From contig NZ_MTZV01000004.1 of assembly GCF_002362315.1 (NCBI RefSeq), forward strand, positions 806,001 to 870,000: a stretch of DNA of 64,000 nucleotides, given 5' to 3'. The DNA comes from Paraburkholderia acidicola (GTDB lineage Bacteria; Pseudomonadota; Gammaproteobacteria; Burkholderiales; Burkholderiaceae). The notes beneath the pieces were generated by a model, which saw only the letters and a program-made list of their open reading frames with translations, did not search any database and was not told the DNA's origin. Position numbers and translations under genes: made by a program. Positions 16,350 through 28,596 of this stretch are shown here, in pieces; within the stretch, counting starts at the first letter, position 1, and every line of letters begins with the position of its first letter.

Positions 16350-17309
16350 TCAGTTCACCGCAACCGGCAGATCGAGTTTCGCGACGCCCGCAAGATTGCA
16401 CGCCGCGATGGCATCGCTAATAGCCTCGATGGCGGGCATCCGCGTGAAGCTCTTGCGCCACGCCAGCACGACCCGGCGATCCGGCACCGGATCGTCGAAC
16501 GCCACGTAGGAGAGCAACCCGGAGTCCACGCCACCGGCATGCGGCTTCACTTCGTGCACCGACATGCGCGGCAGCACGGTGATGCCGACGCCGCTCGCCA
16601 CCATATGCCGGATCGTTTCCAGCGACGACCCTTCGAAGGTCTTCTGGATGCCGTCCGCGTTCTGCGAAAAGCGCATCAGTTCCGGGCACACGCCGAGCAC
16701 GTGGTCGCGAAAACAATGCCCGCTGCCGAGCAACAGCATCGTTTCCTGTTTCAGGTCGCTGGCGTCGATCTTGGCCCGCTTTTCCCACGCATGACCGGAC
16801 GGCAATGCGACGACAAACGGTTCGTCGTACAGCGGCCGCAGCATCAAACCGGTTTCAGGGAACGGCAGCGCCATGATGGCGACGTCGATTTCCCCCTGCT
16901 TGAGCAACTCGATCAGCTTCAGCGTGTAGTTTTCCTGCAGCATCAGCGGCATCTGCGGGAAGCGCTGGATCATCTGCTTGACCAGCGTTGGCAGCAGGTA
17001 CGGCCCGATCGTATAGATCACGCCAAGCCGCAGCGGCCCGACGAGTGGGTCCTTGCCCTGCTTCGCGATCTCCTTGATCGCGAGCGTCTGTTCGAGCACC
17101 CGCTGCGCCTGCGTGACGATCTGCTCACCGATCGGCGTCACGCTGACTTCGCTCGTGCCACGCTCGAAGATCTGCACGTTCAGCTCGTCCTCGAGCTTCT
17201 TGATCGCCACCGACAAGGTCGGCTGGCTGACGAAACACGCCTCGGCGGCACGGCCAAAATGCCGTTCGCGGGCAACCGCGACGATGTATTTCAATTCAGT
17301 GAGCGTCAT
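16350..17309 (-). CDS. oxyR: Hydrogen-peroxide sensor and LysR-type regulator OxyR
   Basis: 319 aa. The N-terminal LysR HTH is clear (MTLTELKYIVAVARERHFGRAAEACFVSQPTLS). The redox cysteines are Cys199 (GSGHCF) and Cys208 (LGVCPE), at exactly the E. coli OxyR positions, where they form the peroxide-induced disulfide. The open frame extends upstream 36 codons, but the ATG at 17309 gives the canonical N-terminus. It lies just downstream of recG on the same strand, with katA further on. A possible own promoter (TAACAG, 17 bp, TATATT; AATATA at 17322-17327 on plus) places the start of transcription close to the ATG. Confidence 0.96.
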   Translation of the reverse strand: MTLTELKYIVAVARERHFGRAAEACFVSQPTLSVAIKKLEDELNVQIFERGTSEVSVTPIGEQIVTQAQRVLEQTLAIKEIAKQGKDPLVGPLRLGVIYTIGPYLLPTLVKQMIQRFPQMPLMLQENYTLKLIELLKQGEIDVAIMALPFPETGLMLRPLYDEPFVVALPSGHAWEKRAKIDASDLKQETMLLLGSGHCFRDHVLGVCPELMRFSQNADGIQKTFEGSSLETIRHMVASGVGITVLPRMSVHEVKPHAGGVDSGLLSYVAFDDPVPDRRVVLAWRKSFTRMPAIEAISDAIAACNLAGVAKLDLPVAVN

Positions 17310-17321
17310 TGGGGACCAATC

Positions 17322-17350
17322 AATATAGTGAAGTCGATAGGTTTCTGTTA
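17322..17350 (-). promoter_or_regulatory. Possible oxyR promoter
   Basis: On the minus strand TAACAG and TATATT are 17 bp apart, with TATATT ending 12 nt before the oxyR ATG. The spacer contains CTATCGACTTCACTAT-like sequence resembling the dyads upstream of katA, which could allow OxyR autocontrol. The -35 match is weak. Confidence 0.4.
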
Positions 17351-17442
17351 TACACCCATGGGGCCAATTCGCCAACTTCATCGTCGGATCAGCATATTTG
17401 GGCGCCTGGAGATGCACGAATATGCCTTGGAAACCCCTCCCG

Positions 17443-19647
17443 CTAAGCCTTCAGATACTGCTCCCGCGCGCCGAGCCAGCGCGCCAGATGTTGGGTGACT
17501 GCCTCCGGATAACTATCGAGCAACCGCGCGGCAGCCTCCCGCGCCGGCTCGATCAGCCAGCCGTCCTGCTCGAGATCGGCGAACCGCAACATCGCGGCGC
17601 CGGACTGCCGGGCGCCGAGAAACTCGCCGGGACCGCGAATCTCGAGGTCGCGCCGCGCGATTTCGAAGCCGTCGGTGGTTTCGCGCATGGTCTGAAGGCG
17701 CGAGCGCGCGGTCTGCGACAGCGGCCCCGTGTACATCAGCACACAGACCGATGCCGCGCTGCCGCGCCCCACCCGGCCGCGCAACTGATGCAGTTGCGCG
17801 AGACCAAAGCGCTCCGCGTGCTCGATCACCATTAACGACGCGTTCGGCACGTCGACCCCGACTTCGATCACGGTCGTCGCCACCAGCAACTGGACTTCGT
17901 TGCGCGTGAACGCTTCCATCACGGCCGCTTTCTCGGCGGGAGCAAGCCGGCCGTGCACGAGCCCGACCTTCAGTTCGGGCAGCGCCGCGAGCAGCGTTTC
18001 ATAGGTTTCGACGGCGGTCTGCAACTGCAGCGTCTCGCTTTCCTCGATCAGCGGGCAGACCCAGTACACCTGACGGCCCGTCAGCGCCGCTTCGCGCACC
18101 CGGCCGATCACTTCGTCGCGACGCCCGTCGGCGACGAGTTTCGTGAGGACGGGTGTGCGGCCCGGCGGCAACTCGTCGATCGTCGAGACGTCGAGATCGG
18201 CGTAGTAGGTCATCGCCAGCGTGCGGGGGATCGGTGTCGCGGACATCATCAGTTGATGCGGCTGGAAGTCGCGTGCGCCATCTGCGGCGTTGAGCGCCTT
18301 CGCGCGCAGCGCCAGCCGCTGCGCGACGCCGAAACGATGCTGCTCATCGACGATCACGAGCCCGAGGCGCGCGAATTCGACCGCGTCCTGAATGATGGCG
18401 TGCGTGCCGATGACGAGCTGCGCCGTGCCGAGCGCGGCCGCTTCGAGCGCGGCGCGCTTGTCCTTGGCCTTCAGGCTGCCAGCCAGCCACGCGACCTGCA
18501 CGCCGAGCGGTTCGAGCCAGCCGCGCAACTTGCGGGCGTGCTGCTCAGCGAGGATTTCGGTCGGCGCCATCAGCGCGGCCTGGTAGCCGGCATCGATTGC
18601 CTGTGCGGCAGCGAGCGCCGCCACCACGGTCTTGCCGCTGCCTACGTCGCCTTGCAGCAGCCGCTGCATCGGATGCGACAGCGTCAGTTCGTGTCCGATC
18701 TCCCCAACGACGCGCTGCTGCGCACCGGTCAGGCCGAACGGCAACGCAGCGGAGAGCCGCGCGAATAGCGATGCCTCGTCGTTCGCCGCACGCCGCGGCA
18801 TGACCGGCGCGGCTCGTGTGCGGCGCTCTTCGTGCGCACGCTTGAGCGACAGTTGCTGTGCGAGCAGTTCCTCGAACTTGATGCGCAGCCACGCTGGATG
18901 CGTGCCGTCGATCAACGCGGTTTCGTCCGCATCGACGGCTGGGTGATGCAGCGTGCGCACTGCATCCATTAGCGGCGGCACGCCGAGCGGGTCCATGTAC
19001 GCGCGCGCGACCGGCTCGGGTAGCAGCTCGGGCAACGCAGTGCGAGTCAGCGCGTTATCGATTGCCTTGCGCAGATACGCCTGGGTCACGCCTGCCGTGC
19101 TCGGATAAACAGGAGTCAATGCCTGCGGCAGCGGCGCGCCCTCTTCAACCGGACGCACCGCCGGATGCACCATCTCCATGCCGAAGAAACCGCCGCGCAC
19201 ATCGCCACGCACGCGCAACCGCTTGCCGATCGCCATCTGCGTGACCTGCGAGCCGTAGAAGTTGAGAAAGCGCAGCACGAGTTCGTCGCCGGTGTCGTCA
19301 CGCAGCTTGACGAGCAACTGACGGCGCGGGCGATACGCGATCTCGTTGTCGAACACGACCCCTTCGGTTTGCGCAACGCCACCCGGCAGCAGTTCGCTGA
19401 TCGGCGTCAAGGTGGTTTCGTCTTCGTAACGCATCGGCAGATGCAGCACGAGATCGATGTCGCGCGTCAGCCCGAGCTTCGCGAGCTTGTCGGCGGTTTT
19501 GACTAGCGCGGGCTTTTTCGTATCGGCTGCACCGGATGCACCGGCCGTATCGGCGCCGCTCGCCTTCCTGCCGCGCGCGGCGCGGCGCGGCGGCTCGGCA
19601 TTCGCATCATCGGGTTCGGCAGGCGGACGGCGTTCGGACAAGGGCAT
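17443..19647 (-). CDS. recG: ATP-dependent DNA helicase RecG
   Basis: 734 aa from the ATG at 19647. RecG is a fork-reversal and branch-migration helicase of recombination repair. The order is: Ala/Arg-rich N-terminal extension with a KKPALVKTADKLAKLGL wedge region, OB-fold wedge domain (HLPMRYEDET), Walker A QGDVGSGKT (Lys339), DEQHRFG box, MSATPIPRTL, then the C-terminal helicase domain with QLRGRVGRG. It ends in YLKA after the TRG-type region. An upstream extension of 41 codons is open but not family-like. The poorly conserved first 60 residues are longer than in E. coli RecG (693 aa). Confidence 0.95.
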   Translation of the reverse strand: MPLSERRPPAEPDDANAEPPRRAARGRKASGADTAGASGAADTKKPALVKTADKLAKLGLTRDIDLVLHLPMRYEDETTLTPISELLPGGVAQTEGVVFDNEIAYRPRRQLLVKLRDDTGDELVLRFLNFYGSQVTQMAIGKRLRVRGDVRGGFFGMEMVHPAVRPVEEGAPLPQALTPVYPSTAGVTQAYLRKAIDNALTRTALPELLPEPVARAYMDPLGVPPLMDAVRTLHHPAVDADETALIDGTHPAWLRIKFEELLAQQLSLKRAHEERRTRAAPVMPRRAANDEASLFARLSAALPFGLTGAQQRVVGEIGHELTLSHPMQRLLQGDVGSGKTVVAALAAAQAIDAGYQAALMAPTEILAEQHARKLRGWLEPLGVQVAWLAGSLKAKDKRAALEAAALGTAQLVIGTHAIIQDAVEFARLGLVIVDEQHRFGVAQRLALRAKALNAADGARDFQPHQLMMSATPIPRTLAMTYYADLDVSTIDELPPGRTPVLTKLVADGRRDEVIGRVREAALTGRQVYWVCPLIEESETLQLQTAVETYETLLAALPELKVGLVHGRLAPAEKAAVMEAFTRNEVQLLVATTVIEVGVDVPNASLMVIEHAERFGLAQLHQLRGRVGRGSAASVCVLMYTGPLSQTARSRLQTMRETTDGFEIARRDLEIRGPGEFLGARQSGAAMLRFADLEQDGWLIEPAREAAARLLDSYPEAVTQHLARWLGAREQYLKA

Positions 19648-19838
19648 GAGTCGCTTCGCAAGTACAATATCGGCTTTCAACGGGTTCAACGGCTCCAGCG
19701 GCCGCCTTGCAGCAGTGCAGGCCGGGTTGCAGTCACCGCTGCCGCCGCGGTGACAACGTCCCGCAATCATAGCCGCTCGCCGCCTCGCGGCGGCCCGATC
19801 CGCTCTCCAGTTTCTCGTTCCGTATCCGTTCAGTCCGC

Positions 19839-22158
<2,320 letters not shown>

Positions 22159-22320
22159 TCCGCCCGCGAAACATTACAATAGCCTTTCGCAATTGGCCCA
22201 GGCTGCTGCCGTCGGTGGTAACAGCTTGATCGCAAAGCCCCTTTGGGCGCGCCGTCGCGTGAAGTGCCGGTGGTAGAATAACCGGCTGATTTTTTTGATC
22301 GTTATAACGGAGAGACCAAC

Positions 22321-22644
22321 GTGTCGTTCATTTCCAACGCCTTCGCTCAAGGCACAGGTGGCACAGAATCGAGTCTGATGAGCTTCCTGCCGCTGATCCT
22401 GATGTTCGGCGTGCTGTACTTCATCATGATTCGCCCGCAAATGAAGCGCCAGAAGGAGCATCGCAACATGCTGGCCGAGATGGCGAAGGGCGATGAGGTC
22501 GTGACGAACGGCGGCATCGTCGGCAAGGTGACGAAGGTCGGCGATGCGTATGTCGGCGTCGAAATCTCCGAAGGTACGGAGATCACCGTGCAAAAGGCAT
22601 CGGTGACCACGATTCTCCCGAAGGGCACGATCAAGTCGCTGTAA
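22321..22644 (+). CDS. yajC: Preprotein translocase subunit YajC
   Basis: 107 aa. It is a single-pass membrane protein of the SecDF-YajC accessory complex. One hydrophobic segment (about residues 17-36, SLMSFLPLILMFGVLYFIMI) is followed by the signature RPQMKRQKEHRNML and the small beta domain GDEVVTNGGIVGKV. The start is GTG at 22321 with CGGAGAG upstream. secD follows after 126 nt. Confidence 0.96.
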   Translation: MSFISNAFAQGTGGTESSLMSFLPLILMFGVLYFIMIRPQMKRQKEHRNMLAEMAKGDEVVTNGGIVGKVTKVGDAYVGVEISEGTEITVQKASVTTILPKGTIKSL

Positions 22645-22770
22645 GCCGGCTCTCTCCCGCGTCCGGCCAGCCGCGCAGGTGCGTGAAGCACGATCGTCAT
22701 CGTTGCTTCACTGCCGCGCCCACGGCCGGACGCTGCGCTTCCAAGCCAACCTTCCCGTTGGACCACCCCC

Positions 22771-24807
22771 ATGAATCGTTACCCCCTCTGGAAATATGTC
22801 GTGATGCTGGTGGCACTCGTCATCGGCCTCGTGTACACATTGCCCAACTTCTTCGGCGAAGCGCCCGCAGTCCAGGTGCTGAGCGGCAAGGCAACGGTCA
22901 AACTCGATTCAGGCACGCTTGCGCAGGTCGAAACCGCGCTCGCCGCGAACCAGATCAAGCCTGACGAAGTCACGTTCGACAACGCGGTAGCCAACGCCAA
23001 CATCCGTGTGCGCGTCGGTGATACCGACACGCAGTTGCGCGTGAAGGATCTGCTGCAGAAGGCACTGAACAGCGATCCGAGCGATCCGCAGTTCATCGTC
23101 GCACTGAACCTGCAAAGCGCGTCGCCGCACTGGCTCACCGCGCTGCACGCACTGCCGATGTATCTCGGTCTCGATCTGCGCGGCGGGGTGCACTTCCTGC
23201 TGCAGGTCGACATGGCCGGCGCGTTGAACAAGAAGCTCGACTCCGATGCATCGGATGCGCGCACGCTGCTGCGCGACAACAACATCCGCGACGGCGGTGT
23301 GAACCGCGTCAATCAATCGGTGGTGGTGAACTTCAGCGACCAGAGCGTCGCCAACAGTGCCAGCACACAACTTGCCAAGGGTGTCAGCGAACTCCAGTGG
23401 TCCACGCAGCCGGCTGCAAGCGGCGGCTACCAGGTAGTGGGTACGTTCACGCCGGCCGTGCAGAAAACGGTCGAGGATGCCGCGCTCAAGCAGAACATCA
23501 CGACACTGCATAACCGCGTGAACGAACTCGGCGTGTCGGAACCGGTGATCCAGCAACAAGGCTCGGATCGCATCGTCGTCGAACTGCCGGGTGTGCAGGA
23601 CACGGCCAAGGCGAAGGACATCATCGGTCGTACGGCGACGCTCGAAGCGCGTCTCGCCGATCCGGTCAACCTGCATCCGAATCCGGGCGACCCGGTGCCC
23701 CCGGGCGACGAACTGTTCACGCAAGGCAACCAGGTACCGGTGCTGCTGCGCAAGCAGGTGATCTTCACCGGCGACCGCATCATCGATGCTTCGGCAGGCT
23801 TCGACGAACATCAACGGCCGTCGGTCAATATCCGTCTTGACTCAGCAGGTGGCCGCGCGATTCGCAGCGTGTCGCGCGACAACATCGGCAAGCCGATGGC
23901 GATGGTGCTGTTCGAGAAAAACAAGGGCGAAGTGCTGACGGTCGCGACGATCCAGTCCGAACTCGGCGACCGCTTCCAGATCACCGGCCAGCCGACGCCG
24001 CAAGCCGCCACCGATCTCGCACTGCTGCTGCGCGCCGGTTCGCTCGCGGCTCCGATGGACATCATCGAAGAACGCACGATCGGCCCGAGCCTCGGCGCCG
24101 ACAACATCCGCAAGGGCTTCCACTCGGTGGTCTGGGGTTTCGTCGCGATCGCCGTGTTCATGATCGCGTACTACATGCTGTTCGGTGTGATCTCGGTAAT
24201 CGGCCTGTCGGTGAACCTGCTGCTGCTGGTCGCCGTACTGTCGATGCTGCAGGCCACGCTAACACTGCCCGGTATCGCCGCTATCGCGCTCGCGCTCGGT
24301 ATGGCGATCGATGCGAACGTGCTGATCAACGAACGCGTACGCGAAGAACTGCGTCACGGCGCGCCGCCGCAACTGGCTATCCAGAACGGCTACGCCCATG
24401 CCTGGGCGACGATTCTCGACTCGAACGTAACGACACTGATTGCCGGTCTCGCGCTGCTTGCGTTCGGCACCGGCCCGGTGCGCGGCTTCGCGGTCGTCCA
24501 CTGTATCGGCATCATCACGTCGATGTTCTCGGCAGTGTTCTTCTCGCGCGGTCTCGTGAATCTCTGGTACGGCGGCAAGAAGAAACTGAAGTCGCTCGCG
24601 ATCGGTCAGGTATGGCGTCCCGACGCAGTTGCCGTCGACGGTGCGGCAGCGTACCTGGAAAACAGCGACGCCGACACCAGCACCGCGCAGGCCATCAGCG
24701 CTGCCACCACCGCCAGCAAGGCAAAAGTACCGGCACGCCCAGGCAAGCCGGTCGTACGCCGTCGCGACGCGGGCAGTGCGCCGCGCAAACCGGGCTCGTC
24801 CCGCTGA
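22771..24807 (+). CDS. secD: Protein translocase subunit SecD
   Basis: 678 aa. SecD uses the proton gradient to complete protein export. One N-terminal membrane helix (WKYVVMLVALVIGLVYTLPNFF) leads to a large periplasmic P1 domain. DLRGGVHFLLQVDM is the family motif, and a block of five membrane helices starts near residue 450 with the conserved GMAIDANVLINERVREEL. The protein ends in an Ala/Ser/Arg/Pro-rich cytoplasmic tail of about 45 residues after GQVWRPDAV that is absent from E. coli SecD (615 aa). secF follows after 18 nt. Confidence 0.97.
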   Translation: MNRYPLWKYVVMLVALVIGLVYTLPNFFGEAPAVQVLSGKATVKLDSGTLAQVETALAANQIKPDEVTFDNAVANANIRVRVGDTDTQLRVKDLLQKALNSDPSDPQFIVALNLQSASPHWLTALHALPMYLGLDLRGGVHFLLQVDMAGALNKKLDSDASDARTLLRDNNIRDGGVNRVNQSVVVNFSDQSVANSASTQLAKGVSELQWSTQPAASGGYQVVGTFTPAVQKTVEDAALKQNITTLHNRVNELGVSEPVIQQQGSDRIVVELPGVQDTAKAKDIIGRTATLEARLADPVNLHPNPGDPVPPGDELFTQGNQVPVLLRKQVIFTGDRIIDASAGFDEHQRPSVNIRLDSAGGRAIRSVSRDNIGKPMAMVLFEKNKGEVLTVATIQSELGDRFQITGQPTPQAATDLALLLRAGSLAAPMDIIEERTIGPSLGADNIRKGFHSVVWGFVAIAVFMIAYYMLFGVISVIGLSVNLLLLVAVLSMLQATLTLPGIAAIALALGMAIDANVLINERVREELRHGAPPQLAIQNGYAHAWATILDSNVTTLIAGLALLAFGTGPVRGFAVVHCIGIITSMFSAVFFSRGLVNLWYGGKKKLKSLAIGQVWRPDAVAVDGAAAYLENSDADTSTAQAISAATTASKAKVPARPGKPVVRRRDAGSAPRKPGSSR

Positions 24808-24825
24808 GTCCCGGAGAAACACACC

Positions 24826-25776
24826 ATGGAATTTTTCCGCATCCGTAAAGACCTGCCGCTCATGCAGCGGGCGTTGCTGTTCAACACGATCTCGCTGCTC
24901 ACGTTCGCCGCGGCGGTGTTTTTCCTGCTGCATCGCGGGCTGCATCTGTCAGTGGAATTCACCGGCGGCACGGTGATCGAGGTGCAGTATCCGCAGGCAG
25001 TCGTGCTCGAACCCGTGCGCGCCACGCTTGGCAAGCTCGGTTACGCCGACGCGCAGGTGCAGAACTTCGGCACCTCACGCGACATCCTGATCCGCTTGCC
25101 GGCCAAGCAGGGCCTCACGTCCGCACAACAGAGCGACCAGGTGATGGGCGCACTGAAGGGCGCCGATGCGCAGGCAGAGTTGCGCAGTGTCCAGTTCGTC
25201 GGCCCGCAGGTCGGCAAGGAACTCGCCACCGACGGTCTACTCGCGCTCGCCTGCGTGGTGATCGGCATCGTGCTGTACCTGTCGTTCCGCTTCGAGTGGA
25301 AGTACGCGGTGGCCGGCGTGATCGCCAACCTGCACGACGTGGTGATCATTCTCGGCTTCTTCGCGTTTTTCCAGTGGGAGTTCTCGTTGTCGGTGCTCGC
25401 CGCGGTGCTCGCGGTGCTCGGCTACTCGGTGAACGAATCGGTCGTTATCTTCGACCGGATTCGCGAGACCTTCCGCCGCGAACGCAAGATGACCGTGGTC
25501 GAAGTCATCAACCACGCCATCACCAGCACGATGTCGCGCACGATCATCACCCACGGCAGTACGCAGATGATGGTGCTGTCGATGTTCCTGTTCGGCGGTC
25601 CGACACTGCACTACTTCGCGCTGGCACTGACGGTCGGTATTCTGTTCGGTATCTATTCGTCGGTGTTCGTCGCGGCGGCGCTCGCGATGTGGCTCGGCGT
25701 GAAGCGGGAAGATCTGCTGAAGGAAAAGAAGGAAAGCCACGATCCGAACGATCCGAACGCGGGCGCGCAGGTGTAA
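24826..25776 (+). CDS. secF: Protein translocase subunit SecF
   Basis: 316 aa (E. coli 323). It is the partner of SecD. The N-terminal helix, the VEFTGGTVIEVQYP periplasmic start, and the conserved helix block with LGYSVNESVVIFDRIRE and STMSRTIITHGST are present. The C-terminal tail is Lys/Asp/Asn-rich. A GGAGAAA ribosome binding site precedes the ATG. The queA-to-secF run ends here and is followed by a bidirectional terminator. Confidence 0.97.
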   Translation: MEFFRIRKDLPLMQRALLFNTISLLTFAAAVFFLLHRGLHLSVEFTGGTVIEVQYPQAVVLEPVRATLGKLGYADAQVQNFGTSRDILIRLPAKQGLTSAQQSDQVMGALKGADAQAELRSVQFVGPQVGKELATDGLLALACVVIGIVLYLSFRFEWKYAVAGVIANLHDVVIILGFFAFFQWEFSLSVLAAVLAVLGYSVNESVVIFDRIRETFRRERKMTVVEVINHAITSTMSRTIITHGSTQMMVLSMFLFGGPTLHYFALALTVGILFGIYSSVFVAAALAMWLGVKREDLLKEKKESHDPNDPNAGAQV

Positions 25777-25819
25777 GCGCTGTGATGCGATCGGTGTAGA
25801 TTTGCATAGTTGTAAAACG

Positions 25820-25849
25820 CAAAGGCCGGTTCATTTGAACCGGCCTTTG
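25820..25849. terminator. Bidirectional hairpin terminator between secF and the MHS transporter
   Basis: A near-perfect stem of 14 bp (CAAAGGCCGGTTCA / TGAACCGGCCTTTG) with a two-nucleotide loop lies between two convergent genes. The T-content after the stem is modest on both strands, but the arms carry AAA/TTT edges as in intrinsic terminators. Confidence 0.75.
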
Positions 25850-25871
25850 TCGTTTACGGCGCCCTGCCCGA

Positions 25872-27149
25872 CTAGCTGAATCCCAGCTTGCGCCGCGCAG
25901 CGATCAACGCAACCAGACTCACCAGCGCGGCAAAGATCATGTAGAAGCTCGGCGCAACTTTCGTATCGGTCGCGCGAATCAGCCACGCAATGATGAACGG
26001 CCCAAACCCGCCGAAGATCGTCACCGCGATGTTATACGCGAGCGACATGCCGGTCGTGCGCGTCTGCACCGGGAAGATTTCCGACAGCAGGCCGGGTAGC
26101 GCCGCGAAGTAGCCGGTCATCAGAAAACCGAGCACGACCTGCACGACGATCAGTGCACCAAACGTCGGATTCGCGACGAGCCACGCGAACGCCGGATAGA
26201 TCAGCACGAGCAGCAGTACCGCCGACACCAGCATGATCGACGTGCGTCCATAACGATCCGACAGATGTCCAACCAGCGGTGAAAACACCAGCTGGATCAC
26301 ACCGGTCAACGCGATCGCCTGGAACGCCACCGACGGCGCGAGCCCCAGTTGCTTGACGCCATACGTCGGCATGAACAGCACCAGATAGGTCGACACGGTG
26401 CCGAGCACCACGATCCCGATCGCGATGAGGAGCCGCAGCTTCTGACTCGCGAACGTGTCGCGCAGCGGAGTATCGGTGGTTTCGGCGGCGAGGAATTCGG
26501 GCGTTTCGTCGAGCTTCGTGCGGATGTACCAGGCGATGGGGCCGATCAGCAGCCCGAAGAAGAATGGCACACGCCAGCCCCACGAAGCCATCTGCGCAGA
26601 CGACAGTTCACCGGTCAGCACCGCGCCGAATCCGGCCGCGAGCAAGGTGGTCAGCCCCTGGCTCGCGACCTGCCAGCTCGCGAAGAATCCGCGCCTTCCC
26701 GGCACGTGCTCGGCCAGAAACGCGGTCGCGCTGCCGAACTCGCCGCCCGCGGAAAAGCCCTGCATCAGCCGTGCTGCGACGAGGATCAACGGAGCGGCGA
26801 CGCCGATGGTCTCGTAGGTCGGAAGGATAGCGATGATCAGCGTACCGATCATCATCAGCAGGATAGACAGCGTGAGCGCCGCCTTGCGGCCGACGCGGTC
26901 CGCGTAGGCGCCCAGCACGATCGCACCGAGCGGACGCATGAAGAACGATACGCCGAATGTGCCCAGCGTAAGCAGCAGCGAGATTGCGTCGTTGCCGGCC
27001 GGAAAGAAAAGCTTCGAGATGATGACGGCGAAAAAGCCGTACACCACGAGGTCGAACCACTCCAGCGCGTTGCCGATCGACGCGGCGACCACCGCGCGCC
27101 ACGTGCCGCGGCGCACCGCCGCGGGGTTTGCTGCTGTCGTTGCACTCAT
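25872..27149 (-). CDS. MHS-family MFS transporter (citrate/dicarboxylate:proton symporter type)
   Basis: 425 aa, twelve predicted membrane helices. The metabolite:H+ symporter signature is clear: SIGNALEWFDLVVYGFFA in helix 1, the loop GAYADRVGRKAAL, and RLMQGFSAGGEFGSATAFLAEH in helices 4-5. The closest textbook relatives carry citrate, tricarballylate, alpha-ketoglutarate or shikimate; the substrate cannot be decided here. It appears monocistronic, ending at the secF terminator; the 225-nt gap upstream holds only the yceI terminator. Confidence 0.87.
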   Translation of the reverse strand: MSATTAANPAAVRRGTWRAVVAASIGNALEWFDLVVYGFFAVIISKLFFPAGNDAISLLLTLGTFGVSFFMRPLGAIVLGAYADRVGRKAALTLSILLMMIGTLIIAILPTYETIGVAAPLILVAARLMQGFSAGGEFGSATAFLAEHVPGRRGFFASWQVASQGLTTLLAAGFGAVLTGELSSAQMASWGWRVPFFFGLLIGPIAWYIRTKLDETPEFLAAETTDTPLRDTFASQKLRLLIAIGIVVLGTVSTYLVLFMPTYGVKQLGLAPSVAFQAIALTGVIQLVFSPLVGHLSDRYGRTSIMLVSAVLLLVLIYPAFAWLVANPTFGALIVVQVVLGFLMTGYFAALPGLLSEIFPVQTRTTGMSLAYNIAVTIFGGFGPFIIAWLIRATDTKVAPSFYMIFAALVSLVALIAARRKLGFS

Positions 27150-27313
27150 GCAGATCTCCGTCGCGCGCGAATTATGTAATGCGGACGGTCAAGGCCGCCT
27201 CGCGGGCCGCGACTGGTTGCACGCACAACAGTCGGGCGTCAACGCACTATTTACCGCAAAAATTAAAGCTGCGCGAGTACTTCCTTGTATCCGCCCGTCT
27301 CCGGCGAGGCCAT

Positions 27314-27352
27314 AAAAAAACCGCTTCGGCGCCGCAGCGCTCGAAGCGGTTT
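27314..27352 (-). terminator. Intrinsic terminator of the yceI operon
   Basis: AAACCGCTTCG (27318-27328) and CGAAGCGGTTT (27342-27352) form an 11-bp stem. Reading on the minus strand the hairpin ends in seven T (A-run 27314-27320 on plus). It lies 22 nt after the stop of the first yceI gene. Confidence 0.85.
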
Positions 27353-27374
27353 CTACACAAAACCGTCCTGCGAC

Positions 27375-27953
27375 TTACTGCTTGATGCCTTCAGCCTGGA
27401 TGTGCAGTTTCGTTGCCATCTTGAAACCGTACGTCTTACCGTAGTCGACACCGAAGTCGTCGCGGTTAAACGTGCCTTCCGCTTCGACGCCGCACACTTC
27501 GCGCTTGAGCATCGGATGCTGGATGCACTTGAACGAATCGATCTCGAGATTCAGCGGCTTGGTCACGCCGTGCAGCGTCAGCGCGCCGATCACTTCGACC
27601 GGCTTGTCGCCATCGAAGCGGATCTGCGTGCCCTTGTACGTTGCCGTCGGGAACTTCGCGACGTCGAAGAACTTGTCGCCGACCAGTTCGGCGTCGAGCT
27701 TGGCATTGCCGATCTGCACCGACGAGAGGTCGACCGTGACGTCGACCGTGCCGGTCTTCGCCGCACGATCGAGCGTGACCGTGCCCGAGCTCTTCGTGAA
27801 CTTGCCGCGCCACACCGACAGGCCGCCGAAGTGATCAGCCTCGAAGCTCGGGGCGGTATGCTGCGGATCGAGTTGATAGGTATCGGCGGCAAATGCGCCG
27901 AACGACAGCGACGACGCGAGTGCGCCAGCAGCGATCAAGAGGGTCTTTTTCAA
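27375..27953 (-). CDS. YceI family periplasmic protein (copy 1)
   Basis: 192 aa. The N-terminal signal peptide ([23 protein letters not shown]) is cleaved probably after AFA. The mature part is a lipocalin-like YceI barrel, a fold shown to bind polyisoprenoids. Visible family features are [34 protein letters not shown] and a C-terminal [16 protein letters not shown]. It is the last gene of the cytochrome b561 - yceI - yceI operon, 71 nt after the second copy, and is followed by a strong terminator. It carries two cysteines near the end of the barrel (KCIQHP, REVCGV) absent from copy 2. Confidence 0.92.
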   Translation of the reverse strand: MKKTLLIAAGALASSLSFGAFAADTYQLDPQHTAPSFEADHFGGLSVWRGKFTKSSGTVTLDRAAKTGTVDVTVDLSSVQIGNAKLDAELVGDKFFDVAKFPTATYKGTQIRFDGDKPVEVIGALTLHGVTKPLNLEIDSFKCIQHPMLKREVCGVEAEGTFNRDDFGVDYGKTYGFKMATKLHIQAEGIKQ

Positions 27954-28024
27954 GTGATGCTCCTTCTTTGAAGAAAGCGCACCGCGTGTAGTGCGGTGCT
28001 TTCGGTTATATCAAACGACTGCGC

Positions 28025-28588
28025 TTACTTATGTGCTGCGACGATGTGAAACTTGATCGTCACCGCGTCGGCGACCACCGACGTGTCCTTCCACTCGCCC
28101 GTACCGATGTCGAACTGCGAGCGCTTGATCGGCAGTGAACCGTCGAAGGTCTGCGTCGTGCCCTGCTGCGTGACCGTGACGGGTACGACGACGGTCTGCG
28201 ACTTGCCCTTGATGGTCAGCTTGCCGGTCACCTTGAACTGGTTACCGCCAGCCGCCGCGATCGCCGTGGAAACGAACGTCGCGCTCGGATAGGTCTTCGT
28301 GTCGAACCACTCCTTACCGCGCACCTGATCGTTGTAAGACGCATCGCCGAGATCGTAGCTGCCGACATCGATCGTGAACTGCGCACTGCCCGCCGCCGGC
28401 TTGGCCGGATCGAACGATACCTGCGCGGTGAATTTCGTGAACTTGCCTTCCACCGGCACGTTCATCTGCGTCGAGATTGCGGTAATCGTGCTCTTCGCCG
28501 CATCGACCTGCGCCCAGGCGCTGCCGGCAGCGGTCAATGACGCGGCGGCAAACGCCGCGAGCATGTATCGATAAAACGAAACTTTCAT
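28025..28588 (-). CDS. YceI family periplasmic protein (copy 2)
   Basis: 187 aa from the ATG at 28588; the open frame continues upstream through the cytochrome gene in another phase and is not real. The signal peptide is MKVSFYRYMLAAFAAASLTAAGSAWA. The YceI domain shows VDAAKSTITAIS, FTIDVGSYDLGDASYNDQVRGKEWFD, GKLTIKGKSQTVVVPV and RSQFDIGTGEWKDTSVVAD. It starts 8 nt after the cytochrome b561 stop, so they are translationally adjacent. It differs clearly from copy 1 and is not a recent tandem duplicate. Confidence 0.92.
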   Translation of the reverse strand: MKVSFYRYMLAAFAAASLTAAGSAWAQVDAAKSTITAISTQMNVPVEGKFTKFTAQVSFDPAKPAAGSAQFTIDVGSYDLGDASYNDQVRGKEWFDTKTYPSATFVSTAIAAAGGNQFKVTGKLTIKGKSQTVVVPVTVTQQGTTQTFDGSLPIKRSQFDIGTGEWKDTSVVADAVTIKFHIVAAHK

Positions 28589-28596
28589 GGTCGTCC

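Noticed and set aside
16197..17498. 433-codon plus-strand frame over oxyR and the katA promoter.
   Set aside because: Shadow of oxyR; begins in the AT-rich regulatory region with no ribosome binding site.
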